Shown one piece after another: positions 52,188 through 61,532 of a DNA stretch of 64,000 bases. A model generated the notes under the pieces. That model was not told where the DNA came from. It made no database searches and saw nothing but the letters and a program-made list of their open reading frames with translations. Made by a program: the position numbers and the translations under genes. Position 1 is the first letter of the stretch. Every line of letters begins with the position of its first letter. Source of the DNA: Micromonospora echinospora (lineage in GTDB: Bacteria > Actinomycetota > Actinomycetes > Mycobacteriales > Micromonosporaceae); assembly GCF_900091495.1 (NCBI RefSeq), contig NZ_LT607413.1:7447501-7511500 (forward strand), in the 5' to 3' direction.

Positions 52188-53358
52188 TCTTTCCGCCTTC
52201 ACTGTGGTTCCGGTCGAGGCCGCGACCCTCGATCAGCTCGGCGAAGCGGTCGAAGAGGTAGTCCGCGTCGTGCGGGCCGGCCGCCGCCTCGGGGTGGTAC
52301 TGGACGGTGAACGCGGGCACGTCCTTCGCCCGCAGGCCCTCGACCACGTTGTCGTTCAGGCAGACATGACTGACCTCGACCCCGCCGAACTCGGTGTCGA
52401 CGATCCGGTCGGGCACCACGGCCCCCGGCTCGGCCCCCGGGAACTGGACGGCGAAGCCGTGGTTGTGGCTGGTCACCTCGACCTTGCCGGTGGTCCGGTC
52501 CAGCACCGGCTGGTTGATGCCCCGGTGGCCGTACCCGAGTTTGTAGGTGCCGAACCCGAGGGCCCGACCGAGCAGCTGGCTGCCGAAGCAGATGCCGAAC
52601 AGCGGCACCCGGCGGCGCAGCACCTCGCGGGCCAGGGCGACCGGTACGTCGGCGGTGGCCGGGTCGCCGGGACCGGGCGAGAGGAAGACCGCGTCCGCCC
52701 CGGTGGCCAGCACCTCGTCGATGGTCGAGGAGGCGGGCAGCACGTGCGTGGTGACCCCGCGCGTGGCGAGCCGGCGCGGCACGTTGCGCTTGATGCCCAG
52801 GTCGAGCGCGGCGACGGTGAACCGGTGTTCGCCCTCGGCGGCGACCACGTACGGCTCGGGGGTGGTCACCTCGGCGGAGAGGTCCGCGCCGACCATCGGC
52901 GGCGACTGCCGGACCCGGGCCAGCAGGGCACGCGGGTCGGACTCGACGCTGGACACACCGACCCGCATCGCGCCGCGTTCCCGCAGGTGCCGGGTGAGCG
53001 CCCGGGTGTCCACCCCGCTGATGCCGACCACGCCCTCGGCTTCCAGGCGCTCCTCCAGCCCGCCGGTGGACCGCCAGTTCGAGGCGGTCCGGGCCGGGTC
53101 GCGGACGACGTACCCGGCCACCCAGATCCGGCCCGACTCGTCGTCCTCGCCGTTGACCCCGGTGTTGCCGATATGCGGGGCGGTCTGCACCACCACCTGC
53201 CGGTGGTACGAGGGGTCGGTCAGGGTCTCCTGGTAGCCGGTCATGCCGGTGTTGAAGACCGCCTCGCCGAAGGTCTCGCCGACGCTGCCGTACGCCTCGC
53301 CGTGGAACGTGCGCCCGTCCTCCAGGACCAGGATTGCCGTTCGCCTGCGCTTGGTCAT
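52180..53358 (-). CDS. carA: Carbamoyl-phosphate synthase small subunit
   Basis: Glutamine amidotransferase that feeds ammonia to CarB. 392 residues: the N-terminal CarA-specific domain (about 1-170, [21 protein letters not shown]) and a class I amidotransferase domain with nucleophile Cys257 in [14 protein letters not shown] and the catalytic His/Glu in [13 protein letters not shown]. It lies between pyrC (58 bp) and carB (overlapping). Confidence 0.97.
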
Positions 53359-53416
53359 GCTGCGTCTCCTTCGATCCGGACTGCGGGGCTCCGCTCCGCT
53401 GCACTCCTCGCTCGGA

Positions 53417-54694
53417 TCACTTGACAGCCTTTCCGTCCAGGACCGTCGGCTCGCCGCGCAGGAAGGTCGCCACGATGCGACCCGGCAGCGTCATGCGGGC
53501 GTACGGGGTGTTGCGACTACGGCTGGCCAGGTCCGCCGGCTCGATCACGCGTCGGGCGGACGGGTCGACCAGGGTGAGGTTCGCCGGGACGCCGGGGGCC
53601 GGGTTCCGGCCGTGGGTGTCCAGGCCGGCGATCCGGGCCGGGGCACGCGACATCCGCTCGGCGATGAGGTCCCACTCCGGGCCGAGCACGTCGAGGGCGA
53701 TCGACAGCGCCGTCTCCAGCCCGAGCATGCCCGGCCGGGCGTACGCCCACTCGCACTCCTTGTCCTCCACCGCGTGCGGAGCGTGGTCGGTGGCCACGAT
53801 GTCGATCACGCCTTCGACCAGCGCGGCCCGCAGGGCGGCGATGTCGGTGGCCGTGCGCAGCGGCGGGTTGACCTTGTAGACCGGGTCGTACGTCTCGGCA
53901 CGCTCGTCGGTGAGCAGCAGGTGGTGCGGGGTGACCTCGGCGGTGACCCGGATCCCACGCGCCTTGGCCTGCCGGAGCACCTCGACGCTGCCGGCGGTGG
54001 AGACGTGGCAGACGTGCAGCCGGCTGCCGACGTGCTCGGCGAGCAGCACGTCCCGGGCGATGATCGCCTCCTCGGCGACCGCTGGCCAGCCGGTCAACCC
54101 GAGCCGGGTGGAGACCTCGCCCTCGTGCATCTGCGCGCCCTCGGTCAACCGGGGCTCCTCGGCGTGCTGGGCGATGATCCCGTCGAACGCCTTGACGTAC
54201 TCCAGCGCCCGGCGCATCAGCTTCGGATCGGCGACGCAGTGCCCGTCGTCGGAGAAGATGCGCACCCGGGCCGCCGAGTCGGCCATCGCGCCCAGCTCGG
54301 CGAGCCGCTCGCCGGCCAGTCCGACGGTGACCGCGCCGATCGGCTGGACGTCGACCAGTCCGGCCTCCCGGCCGAGCCGCCAGACCTGTTCGACCACCCC
54401 GGCGGTGTCGGCGACCGGGGAGGTGTTCGCCATCGCGCAGACCGCCGTGTAGCCGCCGAGGGCGGCAGCCCGGGAACCGGTCTCGACGGTCTCGGCGTCC
54501 TCCCGGCCCGGCTCGCGCAGGTGGGTGTGCAGGTCGACCAGGCCGGGCAGGGCGACCAGGCCGTCGGCGTCGAGCACGGTGGCGCCGGGCGCGGACAGGC
54601 CCGGACCGCTCTCCGCCACGACGCCGTCGCGGACGAGCAGGTCGGTGGGGTCGCCGCCGACGACGCTGACCCCCTTGATCAGGTACGCGGTCAC
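53417..54694 (-). CDS. pyrC: Dihydroorotase
   Basis: Cyclises carbamoyl aspartate to dihydroorotate; binuclear zinc amidohydrolase. 425 residues of type I: the first metal motif is [10 protein letters not shown] near residue 55, the later metal/catalytic residues lie in [15 protein letters not shown] and [16 protein letters not shown]. The GTG start overlaps the pyrB stop by 4 bp. The C-terminal strand region [14 protein letters not shown] is standard. Confidence 0.97.
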   Translation of the reverse strand: MTAYLIKGVSVVGGDPTDLLVRDGVVAESGPGLSAPGATVLDADGLVALPGLVDLHTHLREPGREDAETVETGSRAAALGGYTAVCAMANTSPVADTAGVVEQVWRLGREAGLVDVQPIGAVTVGLAGERLAELGAMADSAARVRIFSDDGHCVADPKLMRRALEYVKAFDGIIAQHAEEPRLTEGAQMHEGEVSTRLGLTGWPAVAEEAIIARDVLLAEHVGSRLHVCHVSTAGSVEVLRQAKARGIRVTAEVTPHHLLLTDERAETYDPVYKVNPPLRTATDIAALRAALVEGVIDIVATDHAPHAVEDKECEWAYARPGMLGLETALSIALDVLGPEWDLIAERMSRAPARIAGLDTHGRNPAPGVPANLTLVDPSARRVIEPADLASRSRNTPYARMTLPGRIVATFLRGEPTVLDGKAVK

Positions 54695-55617
54695 TGGTTG
54701 TTCCCCCCGAGCAGCAGGTAGAGGACGGCCATCCGGACGGAGACTCCGTTGGTGACCTGTTCGACGATGGTGGAGCGGGGCGAGTCGGCCACCTCGGGCG
54801 TGATCTCCATCCCCCGGTTCATCGGGCCGGGGTGCATGACGATCGCGTGTTCCGGCAGGCGGCCCATCCGGGGGCCGTCCAGGCCGTAGCGGCGGGCGTA
54901 CTCGCGGGCGGAGGGGAAGTAGGAGTCGCTCATCCGCTCCCGCTGCACCCGCAGCATCATCACCACGTCCGCCTCGGGCAGCACGGCGTCGAGGTCGTAG
55001 GACACGTCGGTGCCGGGCGCGAGGGCCGCCGCGATGTCCACCGGGATGAGGGTGGGCGGCCCGACCAGGGTGACCTTCGCCCCGAGGGTGGACAGCAGCA
55101 GCACGTTGGAGCGGGCCACCCGGCTGTGCAGCACGTCACCGACCACGGCGACGTGCAGGCCGGCGATCCGGCCGAGCCGGGAGCGCATCGTGTACGCGTC
55201 CAGCAGCGCCTGGGTCGGGTGCTCGTGGGTGCCGTCCCCGGCGTTGACCACGCTGCCGTCGACCCAGTTCGCCAGCCGGTGCGGGGCGCCGGAGGCCGGG
55301 TGGCGGACCACCACCGCGTCGGCCCCCATCGCCTGGAGGGTGAGCGCGGTGTCCTTCAGGCTCTCGCCCTTGGCGACGCTGGAGCCCTTCGCCGAGAAGT
55401 TGATCACGTCGGCGCTGAGTCGCTTCGCCGCCGCCTCGAAGGAGATCCGGGTGCGGGTGGAGTCCTCGTAGAAGAGGTTGACCACGGTCCGGCCGCGTAG
55501 CGCCGGCAGCTTCTTGACCTCCCGCCCGGCGACGGTGGCCATCTGGGCGGCGGTGTCCAGGACCAGGGTCGCGGTGGCCGCGTCCAGGTCGGCCCCGGAG
55601 AGCAGGTGACGGATCAT
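54691..55617 (-). CDS. pyrB: Aspartate carbamoyltransferase
   Basis: Condenses aspartate with carbamoyl phosphate. 308 residues: carbamoyl-phosphate loop [12 protein letters not shown], second active-site loop [16 protein letters not shown], and C-terminal [11 protein letters not shown]. No pyrI regulatory subunit is encoded, consistent with control through PyrR. Its ATG overlaps the pyrR stop by 4 bp. Confidence 0.97.
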   Translation of the reverse strand: MIRHLLSGADLDAATATLVLDTAAQMATVAGREVKKLPALRGRTVVNLFYEDSTRTRISFEAAAKRLSADVINFSAKGSSVAKGESLKDTALTLQAMGADAVVVRHPASGAPHRLANWVDGSVVNAGDGTHEHPTQALLDAYTMRSRLGRIAGLHVAVVGDVLHSRVARSNVLLLSTLGAKVTLVGPPTLIPVDIAAALAPGTDVSYDLDAVLPEADVVMMLRVQRERMSDSYFPSAREYARRYGLDGPRMGRLPEHAIVMHPGPMNRGMEITPEVADSPRSTIVEQVTNGVSVRMAVLYLLLGGNNQ

Positions 55618-56198
55618 GCGGGAGCACCCCCGTAGAGCTTGACCTCGTCGACGCCGTCCACCTCGGCGAGGGTGACCTTGACGCTCTCGGCGAGCGCGGT
55701 CGGGATGTTCTTGCCGACGTAGTCGGCCCGGATGGGCAGTTCCCGGTGTCCCCGGTCGACCAGGACGGCGAGCTGCACCGAGGAGGGCCGGCCGACGTCG
55801 TTGAGCGCGTCCAGGGCGGCCCGGACGGTGCGCCCGGAGAAGAGCACGTCGTCGACGAGGACGACCCGCTTGCCGTCGATCCCGCCGGGCGGCACCTCGG
55901 TCGGGCCGACCGCCCGGACGGCGTGCCGGCGCAGGTCGTCGCGGTAGAGCGTGATGTCGAGCACGCCGACCGGTACGGCGATGTCCTCGAAGGCGCTGAT
56001 CCGGGCGGCGAGCCGGCGGGCCAGCGGGGCGCCCCGGGTCGGGATGCCGAGCAGGACGGTGTCGGCGGCGCCCTGGGTCTTCTCCAGGATCTGGTGGGCG
56101 ATGCGGTCGACCACACGCTGCACGTCAGCGCTGGCGAGGATCACCTTTACCGAGGGTTGCCTCGGCACCGGGGATCGGGCAGCCGACGGGTAGGCCAC
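55614..56198 (-). CDS. pyrR: PyrR, bifunctional pyr operon RNA-binding regulator / uracil phosphoribosyltransferase
   Basis: UMP-responsive RNA-binding regulator of the pyr operon with residual UPRTase activity. 194 residues: the PRTase fold with PRPP loop [22 protein letters not shown], the [14 protein letters not shown] phosphate loop, and the basic face DITLYRDDL that contacts RNA. GTG at 56198 is chosen for the full AAGGAGG site (56205-56211). The first 24 or so residues ([14 protein letters not shown]) are an actinobacterial extension. First gene of pyrR-pyrB-pyrC-carA-carB-pyrD. Confidence 0.97.
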   Translation of the reverse strand: MAYPSAARSPVPRQPSVKVILASADVQRVVDRIAHQILEKTQGAADTVLLGIPTRGAPLARRLAARISAFEDIAVPVGVLDITLYRDDLRRHAVRAVGPTEVPPGGIDGKRVVLVDDVLFSGRTVRAALDALNDVGRPSSVQLAVLVDRGHRELPIRADYVGKNIPTALAESVKVTLAEVDGVDEVKLYGGAPA

Positions 56199-56204
56199 GG
56201 CGGA

Positions 56205-56242
56205 CCTCCTTCCCCGCCTCACGGGACGGGTCGTTAAAGGAC
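56205..56242 (-). promoter_or_regulatory. PyrR-binding hairpin overlapping the pyrR ribosome site
   Basis: The minus-strand RNA contains UCCCGUGAGGC (56216-56226), an exact fit to the PyrR consensus UCCNGNGAGGY, as the loop of a bulged hairpin (stem CCCG-U-CC / GG-CGGG, 56213-56230). The hairpin abuts and partly overlaps the ribosome site AAGGAGG at 56205-56211. By analogy with Mycobacterium smegmatis, UMP-bound PyrR would hide the ribosome site and repress translation. Confidence 0.85.
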
Positions 56243-56250
56243 GTCTGACT

Positions 56251-56285
56251 CCCCCGGACCGGCCGTGAACGGCTCCGACCGGGGG
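56251..56285 (-). terminator. Second hairpin in the pyr leader
   Basis: Outer stem CCCCCGG/CCGGGGG encloses an inner palindrome GCCGT-GA-ACGGC, just upstream of the PyrR hairpin. It could be an attenuator or simply a stabilising structure at the 5' end of the leader. No T-tract follows. Confidence 0.4.
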
Positions 56286-56403
56286 CTTCGAGCCACGTTA
56301 CCAGTGGTCACCGCCGCCCCGGTCGGGCGGCTGCTGATTCGCAAATCAGTCCCGAAATGCGGATAGATCGACCCGGCGTTCCCAACAGGTGTGTCACGAG
56401 CAC

Positions 56404-56432
56404 TTGACCACGTGTCGCAATCCCCGTACCGT
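56404..56432 (+). promoter_or_regulatory. bldD promoter
   Basis: TTGACC (56404-56409) and TACCGT (56427-56432) are 17 bp apart, placing a start about 47 nt before bldD. The region between pyrR and bldD (56199-56485) is the shared divergent promoter interval. AGTGGTCACC near 56303-56312 resembles half of a BldD operator, but this is weak. Confidence 0.5.
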
Positions 56433-56485
56433 CACGCTCCGTAGCGATAGCTGGGAGAACCCCGAGCAGCACTGGGAGTGTCCGA

Positions 56486-56974
56486 ATGCCCTCTGAATAC
56501 GCCAAGTCGCTGGGCGCCCGCCTGCGCTCCATCCGCCAGCAGCAGGGCCTGTCCCTGCAGGGCGTGGAGGAGAAGTCCAACGGCCGGTGGAAGGCCGTCG
56601 TGGTCGGGTCGTACGAGCGCGGCGACCGGGCCGTCACCGTTTCCCGCCTGGCGGAGCTGGCCGACTTCTACCGCGTACCCGTCTCCGAGCTGCTGCCCGA
56701 CGGCAGTGGCGTACGGCACGAGCCGACCAGCAAGATCGTGCTGGATCTGGAGCGGCTCTACGACGAGGCGTCGGAGGAGCTGGCCTACGTGGCCCGGTAC
56801 GCCCGCGCCATCCAGCAGCAGCGCGGTGACTACAACGGCCGGGTGCTCTCGATCCGCGCCGACGACCTGCGGGCCCTGGCCATCGTGTACGACGCCTCGC
56901 CCTCCGGGCTGATCGAGCGGCTCAACGAGCACGGTGTGCTGGTCGCCGACCCCCGGGCGTTCTTCGCGTCCTGA
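56486..56974 (+). CDS. bldD: BldD, c-di-GMP-responsive developmental regulator
   Basis: Master repressor of sporulation genes in filamentous actinomycetes; dimerises through tetrameric c-di-GMP. 162 residues: an XRE-type HTH domain (about 5-68, LGARLRSIRQQQGLSLQGVEEKS then VVVGSYERGDRAVTVSRLAELADFY) and the C-terminal effector domain. The c-di-GMP signature RGD...RxxD is present as Arg113-Gly-Asp115 and Arg124-Ala-Asp-Asp127. TGGGAG lies 7 nt before the ATG. Location next to nusB-efp and the pyr operon is conserved in Streptomyces. Confidence 0.97.
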   Translation: MPSEYAKSLGARLRSIRQQQGLSLQGVEEKSNGRWKAVVVGSYERGDRAVTVSRLAELADFYRVPVSELLPDGSGVRHEPTSKIVLDLERLYDEASEELAYVARYARAIQQQRGDYNGRVLSIRADDLRALAIVYDASPSGLIERLNEHGVLVADPRAFFAS

Positions 56975-56988
56975 CACCCGTCGCCGTA

Positions 56989-57028
56989 ACCCGAGGGGCC
57001 CGCGCCGGTCGGCGCGGGCCCCTCGGGT
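56989..57028. terminator. Bidirectional terminator between bldD and nusB
   Basis: Perfect 18-bp stem (ACCCGAGGGGCCCGCGCC and complement) with loop GGTC, between convergent stops at 56974 and 57108. The longest perfect hairpin seen in the window. Confidence 0.85.
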
Positions 57029-57107
57029 ACGTACGGTGTGTCGCGGTGCTGCCGGTGGCGACGCGACCCGACGGGTCGGGTCGGGCCGCCGGTGGCGTGG
57101 AACCCGC

Positions 57108-57542
57108 TCAGCGGGCGGCGTAGTCGGCGATCCGGCCGAGGATGCCGTTGAGGAAGCGCGGCGAGTCGTCGGTCGACATCTGCCGGGCCAGCTCGACCGC
57201 CTCGCTGATGGCCACCGCGTCGTCGATGTCGTCGTGGTAGAGCAGCTCGTAGACGGCGATCCGGGCGAGGTTGCGGTCGATCACCGGCATCCGGTCGAGC
57301 GTCCACCCCTCGGCGTAGCTGGCGATCAGCTCGTCGATCCGGTCGAGGTGCGCGGCGACCCCCTCGACCAGGCTCACGGCGTAGTCGAGGTGCTCCGGAC
57401 GGGGTTTCTCGATCCGCTCGATGTAGCCGGCGAGCACCTCCACCGGCGGTCGGCTACGCAGGTCGGCCTCGTAGAGCACGTCCAGCGCCCGCTTGCGCGC
57501 CTTGCGGCGCGCCGGCATCTGCTGCTTCGGAGCCTCGGCCAT
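57108..57542 (-). CDS. nusB: Transcription antitermination protein NusB
   Basis: All-helical RNA-binding factor that with NusE/S10 supports rRNA antitermination. 144 residues: ARRKARKRALDVLYEADLR at the N-terminus, MPVIDRNLARIAVYELLY and AISEAVELARQMSTDDSPRFLNGILGRI are the family segments. Its ATG overlaps the efp stop by one base (TGATG), so it is coupled to efp. Confidence 0.97.
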   Translation of the reverse strand: MAEAPKQQMPARRKARKRALDVLYEADLRSRPPVEVLAGYIERIEKPRPEHLDYAVSLVEGVAAHLDRIDELIASYAEGWTLDRMPVIDRNLARIAVYELLYHDDIDDAVAISEAVELARQMSTDDSPRFLNGILGRIADYAAR

Positions 57543-58099
57543 CAGGCGCGGCCGAGGTAACGACCGTCGCGGGTGTCGACCTTGATCTTCTCGCCGGTGG
57601 TGATGAAGAGCGGCACCTGCACGGTCGCGCCGGTCTCGACGGTGGCCGGCTTGTTGCCACCGGTGGAGCGGTCGCCCTGGAGGCCCGGCTCGGTGTAGGT
57701 GACCTCCAGCACGACGCTGGTCGCCAGCTCGACGTAGAGCGGCACACCCTCGTGGGTGGCCACGATCGCCTCCGCCTCGGGGAGGAGGTAGTTCGCCGCG
57801 TCACCCACGGTCGCGCCGGGGACGGTGATCTGGTCGAACGTCTCCAGGTCCATGAAGACGAAGTCCTCGCCGTCGGCGTAGAGGTACTGCATGGTGCGCT
57901 TGTCGACGGTCGCGGTCTCGACCTTGGTACCCGCGTTGAAGGTCTTGTCGACGACCTTGCCGGAGAGCACGTTCTTCAGCGTGGTGCGGACGAAGGCACC
58001 ACCCTTGCCGGGCTTGACGTGCTGGAACTCCACGACAGCCCAGAGGCCCCCGTCAAGGTTGAGTACGAGGCCGTTCTTGAGGTCGTTGGTGGTGGCCAT
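57542..58099 (-). CDS. efp: Elongation factor P
   Basis: Relieves ribosome stalling at proline stretches. 185 residues, three beta-barrel domains. The acceptor-loop tip is [10 protein letters not shown], with Lys32 at the position modified in other bacteria; no modification enzyme is encoded nearby. Domain II and III segments ([51 protein letters not shown]) are normal. AAGGCAGGA precedes the ATG. It follows aroQ after a 400-bp gap. Confidence 0.97.
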   Translation of the reverse strand: MATTNDLKNGLVLNLDGGLWAVVEFQHVKPGKGGAFVRTTLKNVLSGKVVDKTFNAGTKVETATVDKRTMQYLYADGEDFVFMDLETFDQITVPGATVGDAANYLLPEAEAIVATHEGVPLYVELATSVVLEVTYTEPGLQGDRSTGGNKPATVETGATVQVPLFITTGEKIKVDTRDGRYLGRA

Positions 58100-58499
58100 T
58101 TCCTGCCTTGATCATCAATTGGCGGACAGACCTGGGAAGTCTACTAGCTGCGCCGCCGGGCGGCTGCCGCCGTCCGGCCCGGGCCGCCACCCCCGCCACG
58201 ATCCACCCAGCCGGACGCTCACTTTCCGACACGGCCGGCACCCGCACCACAACCGCCTCACCGACGCTTTGCTCTGCACCCGCGAACGCGCCGGACACGC
58301 AGTGTGGTGAAGGTGACCATCGTCTCCCCACCCGGCGGGCCCCGAAGCCCAGCTCAGCGCGGTGTCGCTTCGGCGGGTGCAGAGCAGAGGGCGACACGAG
58401 CGGGATCACAGCGACCGCGGAGGCAACCGAGCGTGACAACAGGGATGTGACTACCCTGCGTCATCATTCCATGGGTGGCCGACCACCGTGGGTGGCCGG
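58100..58499. other. 400-bp intergenic region with a long-range inverted repeat
   Basis: No coding potential is convincing on either strand. It contains GCTCTGCACCCGC at 58271-58283 and its exact reverse complement at 58373-58385 (13 bp, 89 bp between arms), embedded in otherwise different sequence. Near efp, TAGACT (58138-58143, minus strand) is a candidate -10 about 40 nt before the efp ATG. The remainder should hold the aroQ terminator, but no simple hairpin stands out. Confidence 0.5.
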
Positions 58500-58931
58500 T
58501 CAGCGGGCGAGGGTGGCCAGGTGGTGCAGGGCCAGGCGGTAGCCGTCCGGGCCCAGACCGCAGATCACCCCGGTCGCCACGGCGGAGACCACCGAGTGGT
58601 GCCGGAACTCCTCCCGGGCGTGGATGTTGGAGATGTGCACCTCGACCAGCGGCCCACGGAGCATGGCGCAGGCGTCCCGCACCGCGTACGAGTAGTGCGA
58701 CCAGGCCGCCGGGTTGAGCACCACCGCCGCGCCCTTGTCGGCGGCGTCGTGCAGCCACCCGACCAGCTCGTGTTCGGCGTCGGTCTGCCGGACCGTCACG
58801 TCCAGCCCGAGTTCCCGGCCGGTGCGTTCGCAGAGCGCCACCAGGTCGGCGTAACTGGTCACGCCGTAGACGTCGACCTGCCGGGTGCCCAGCCGGCCCA
58901 GGTTCACCCCGTTCAGCACGTACACCCTCAC
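58500..58931 (-). CDS. aroQ: 3-dehydroquinate dehydratase, type II
   Basis: Third shikimate-pathway step. 143 residues, flavodoxin-like dodecameric enzyme: [21 protein letters not shown] with the catalytic Tyr/Arg loop, [15 protein letters not shown], and [19 protein letters not shown] and [18 protein letters not shown] with the catalytic His and substrate residues. The GTG start overlaps the aroB stop by 4 bp. Confidence 0.96.
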   Translation of the reverse strand: MRVYVLNGVNLGRLGTRQVDVYGVTSYADLVALCERTGRELGLDVTVRQTDAEHELVGWLHDAADKGAAVVLNPAAWSHYSYAVRDACAMLRGPLVEVHISNIHAREEFRHHSVVSAVATGVICGLGPDGYRLALHHLATLAR

Positions 58932-60007
58932 GCCGCCACCCCCTCGCGGAAGGCGGCGTGCAGCAGCTCGTCGTCCGGATCCTCCAGAATCGTCGGGCGG
59001 GCCAGCCCGTCGAGCACCACGAACCGCAGCCGGGCCCCGCGCGCCTTCTTGTCCACCCGCATCGTGGCGAGCAGGTCCGGCCAGGCCGCCGCCGGATAGC
59101 TCGTCGGCAGGCCCAGGGCCGTCACGACCGTGCGGTGCCGCTCGGCGGTCGCCGCGTCCAGCCGTCCGGCCAGGCGGGAGAGCGTGCCGGCATAGACCAG
59201 TCCCACCGAGACGGCGTGCCCGTGCCGCCAGCGGTAGCCCTCCACCTTCTCGATGGCATGGGCCAGGGTGTGGCCGTAGTTGAGCACCTCCCGGACGCCC
59301 GACTCGCGCAGGTCACCGGAGACCACGTCGGCCTTGACCCGGATCGCCCGCTCGATCAGCTCACGGGTCACCGGTCCGGCCGGGTCGGTCGCGGCAGCCG
59401 GATCCCGGGTGACCAGGTCGAGGATCACCGGGTCGGCGATGAAGCCGCACTTGACCACCTCGGCCAGGCCGGCAGTCAGGTCGACGGCGGGAAGGCTGTC
59501 CAGCACGGACAGGTCGCAGAGGACGCCCGCCGGCGGGTGGAACGCGCCGACCAGGTTCTTGCCGGCCGCGGTGTTGATCCCGGTCTTGCCCCCGACCGCG
59601 GCGTCGACCATGCCGAGCAGCGAGGTCGCCACCGGCACCCAGCGCACCCCGCGCAGCCAGCTCGCGGCGACGAAACCGGCCAGATCGGTGACCGCGCCGC
59701 CGCCCACCCCGACCACCGCGTCGTTCCGGGTGACGTTCGCCGCACCGAGCCGGTCCCAGCAGTGGGCGGCCACCTCGATCTGCTTGCCGGCCTCGGCGTC
59801 CGGCACCTCGATCGGCAACGGTTCGACGCCGGCCGCGCGCAGTCGGCCGCCGAGCAGGTCGGCCAGCCACCTCAGCGGCGGGGCGTACAGCACCGCCGCG
59901 CGGGTCGCGCCGGGCAGCAGGCCGGGCAGCGCGTCCCAGAGGCCACGTCCCACGAGTACGTCGTACGGGCGCTCGCCACCGACCGGGATCCGGGTCATCT
60001 CGTCCAT
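58928..60007 (-). CDS. aroB: 3-dehydroquinate synthase
   Basis: NAD- and Zn-dependent formation of dehydroquinate from DAHP. 359 residues: [21 protein letters not shown] (NAD), [23 protein letters not shown] block ([31 protein letters not shown]), and zinc His residues in [27 protein letters not shown] at 60007 is used. A DUF2243/CtaG pair on the other strand now lies between it and aroK, so aroB must have its own promoter in the 140-bp gap at 60008-60147. Confidence 0.96.
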   Translation of the reverse strand: MDEMTRIPVGGERPYDVLVGRGLWDALPGLLPGATRAAVLYAPPLRWLADLLGGRLRAAGVEPLPIEVPDAEAGKQIEVAAHCWDRLGAANVTRNDAVVGVGGGAVTDLAGFVAASWLRGVRWVPVATSLLGMVDAAVGGKTGINTAAGKNLVGAFHPPAGVLCDLSVLDSLPAVDLTAGLAEVVKCGFIADPVILDLVTRDPAAATDPAGPVTRELIERAIRVKADVVSGDLRESGVREVLNYGHTLAHAIEKVEGYRWRHGHAVSVGLVYAGTLSRLAGRLDAATAERHRTVVTALGLPTSYPAAAWPDLLATMRVDKKARGARLRFVVLDGLARPTILEDPDDELLHAAFREGVAA

Positions 60008-60147
60008 CGCTGCGGAGCCTAGCCGAGCGGCGGCCCGAAACGGCCCGACCGTCCACCTGGTGACCGCAGACCGGACAACGGCGTTTAACCCGACAGGGAC
60101 CGGGCAGGTCCCGGATCGATACGCATCGACGACGTCGGAGGTACCGC

Positions 60148-60723
60148 ATGGCAACCCGCACGATCGAGGAGGCCGACATCCGGCTTCCCGCCATCCTGCT
60201 CGGCGTCGGCCTGGGCGGTTTCTTCGACGGCATCCTGCTGCACCAGGTGCTCCAGTGGCACCACATGCTCAGCGCGACCGGCAGCGACAACGTCGGCATC
60301 CGGGAGTACCCGGTGGACACCGTCCCCGGCCTGCGGGTGAACACCCTCTGGGACGGCATCTTCCACGTGGTGACCTGGGTGTCGGTGCTGGCCGGGCTGG
60401 CGCTGCTGCACGCCCGGGTGACCCGCTCCCGGAACCGGTTGTGGCGCTCCCGCACCCTCTGGGGCTGGGCGCTGGTCGGCTGGGGCCTGTTCAACCTGGT
60501 CGAGGGGGTCGTCGACCACCACCTGCTCGGTATCCACCACGTCCGGGAGGGCGCGAACCGGCTCTGGTGGGACCTCGGCTTCCTCGCGCTCGGCGCGGTC
60601 CTGGTCGCGGGTGGGTGGCTGCTGCAACGCAGCGACGGCCGGGGCGGACCACCCACCGGTGACGAGCCGCACGTCACGGAGGGGCTGACCGGGGGCGCCG
60701 CCTCGCCCGGCGGACGACGGTGA
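60148..60723 (+). CDS. DUF2243 membrane protein
   Basis: Four-helix membrane protein of 191 residues and unknown function. The family signature is clear: LGVGLGGFFDGILLHQVLQWHHMLS in the first helix, DGIFHVVTW in the second, WGLFNLVEGVVDHHLLGIHHVR in the third, and a last hydrophobic helix near 150-170, followed by a Gly-rich tail. Conserved histidines (HQ-x4-HH, DHH-x5-HH) suggest metal or heme binding, but this is untested. GGAGGT is 7 nt from the ATG. It overlaps the ctaG-like gene by 4 bp, so the two form a unit. Confidence 0.85.
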   Translation: MATRTIEEADIRLPAILLGVGLGGFFDGILLHQVLQWHHMLSATGSDNVGIREYPVDTVPGLRVNTLWDGIFHVVTWVSVLAGLALLHARVTRSRNRLWRSRTLWGWALVGWGLFNLVEGVVDHHLLGIHHVREGANRLWWDLGFLALGAVLVAGGWLLQRSDGRGGPPTGDEPHVTEGLTGGAASPGGRR

Positions 60724-61532
60724 ACGTCCTGGCCCACGGCGGCGGACACGCCGCGCCGCCCGGCGTGGACCCGGCGCTGGTCGTACCGCTGCTGCTCGCC
60801 GGGGTCTACCTGGCCGGGGTGATCCGACAGCGCCGCGCCGACCGACCCTGGAGTCCCTGGCGGAGCGCCGCGTTCGGCATCGGGGCGCTGCTGCTCGGCG
60901 TCGGCCTGGCCGTGCCCGCGTACGACCTCGTCGGACACATGTGGCAGCACCTCCTGCTCGGCATGCTCGCGCCGCTGGGCCTGGTGCTCGGCGCCCCCGG
61001 GACGCTGGCCCTGCGCACCCTCGACCGGTCCGCCGGGCGGGCCGTGATCCGCTGGCTGGGTCACCCGGTGGCCCGGGTGGTCGCCCACCCGGTCACCGGG
61101 CTGCTGCTCACCGTCGGCGGGCTCTGGGTGCTCTACCTGACCCCGCTCTACCGGGCCAGCCTCGACCAGCCGGCCGTGCACCACCTGTTCCAGGTGCACT
61201 TCCTGCTCAGCGGGTACCTCTTCACCTGGTCGATCGCCGGACCGGACCCGGGACCGCACCGGCCCCGGGTGCCGGTGCGGCTGGTCGTGGTCGGCGTCGC
61301 GGTCGCCGGGCACGCCGCCCTCGCCCAGCTCCTGTACGCCGGGCTGCTGGTCGACGTGCCGGCCACCGTCGGGGAGCTGCGCGCCGGAGCGACGATCATG
61401 TACTACGGCGGGGACCTGGCCGAGATCCTGCTCGCGCTGGCGTTGCTGGTCACCTGGCGACCGGAGGCCCGGCCCGCGCGCCAGCCCCGCCGGGCGGTGG
61501 TCAGCGGTCGAGCAGCGTCCGCACCTCGGTGA
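60720..61532 (+). CDS. CtaG-type cytochrome c oxidase assembly protein
   Basis: Caa3_CtaG-family membrane protein of 270 residues with about seven hydrophobic helices. Family features are PAYDLVGHMWQHLLLGMLAPLGLVLGAP, LYRASLDQPAVHHLFQVHFLLSGYLFTWSI and the later GHAALAQLLYAG and YYGGDLAEILLALALL. Members are implicated in copper delivery or assembly of aa3/caa3 oxidase. The GTG start overlaps the DUF2243 stop. The C-terminal 11 codons overlap the 3' end of aroK on the opposite strand by 32 bp. Confidence 0.85.
   Translation: MNVLAHGGGHAAPPGVDPALVVPLLLAGVYLAGVIRQRRADRPWSPWRSAAFGIGALLLGVGLAVPAYDLVGHMWQHLLLGMLAPLGLVLGAPGTLALRTLDRSAGRAVIRWLGHPVARVVAHPVTGLLLTVGGLWVLYLTPLYRASLDQPAVHHLFQVHFLLSGYLFTWSIAGPDPGPHRPRVPVRLVVVGVAVAGHAALAQLLYAGLLVDVPATVGELRAGATIMYYGGDLAEILLALALLVTWRPEARPARQPRRAVVSGRAASAPR

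Noticed and set aside
53359..53416. Regulatory element between pyrC and carA
   Set aside because: The 58 bp are repetitive GC-rich sequence with a ribosome site; no stable hairpin or PyrR motif was found.
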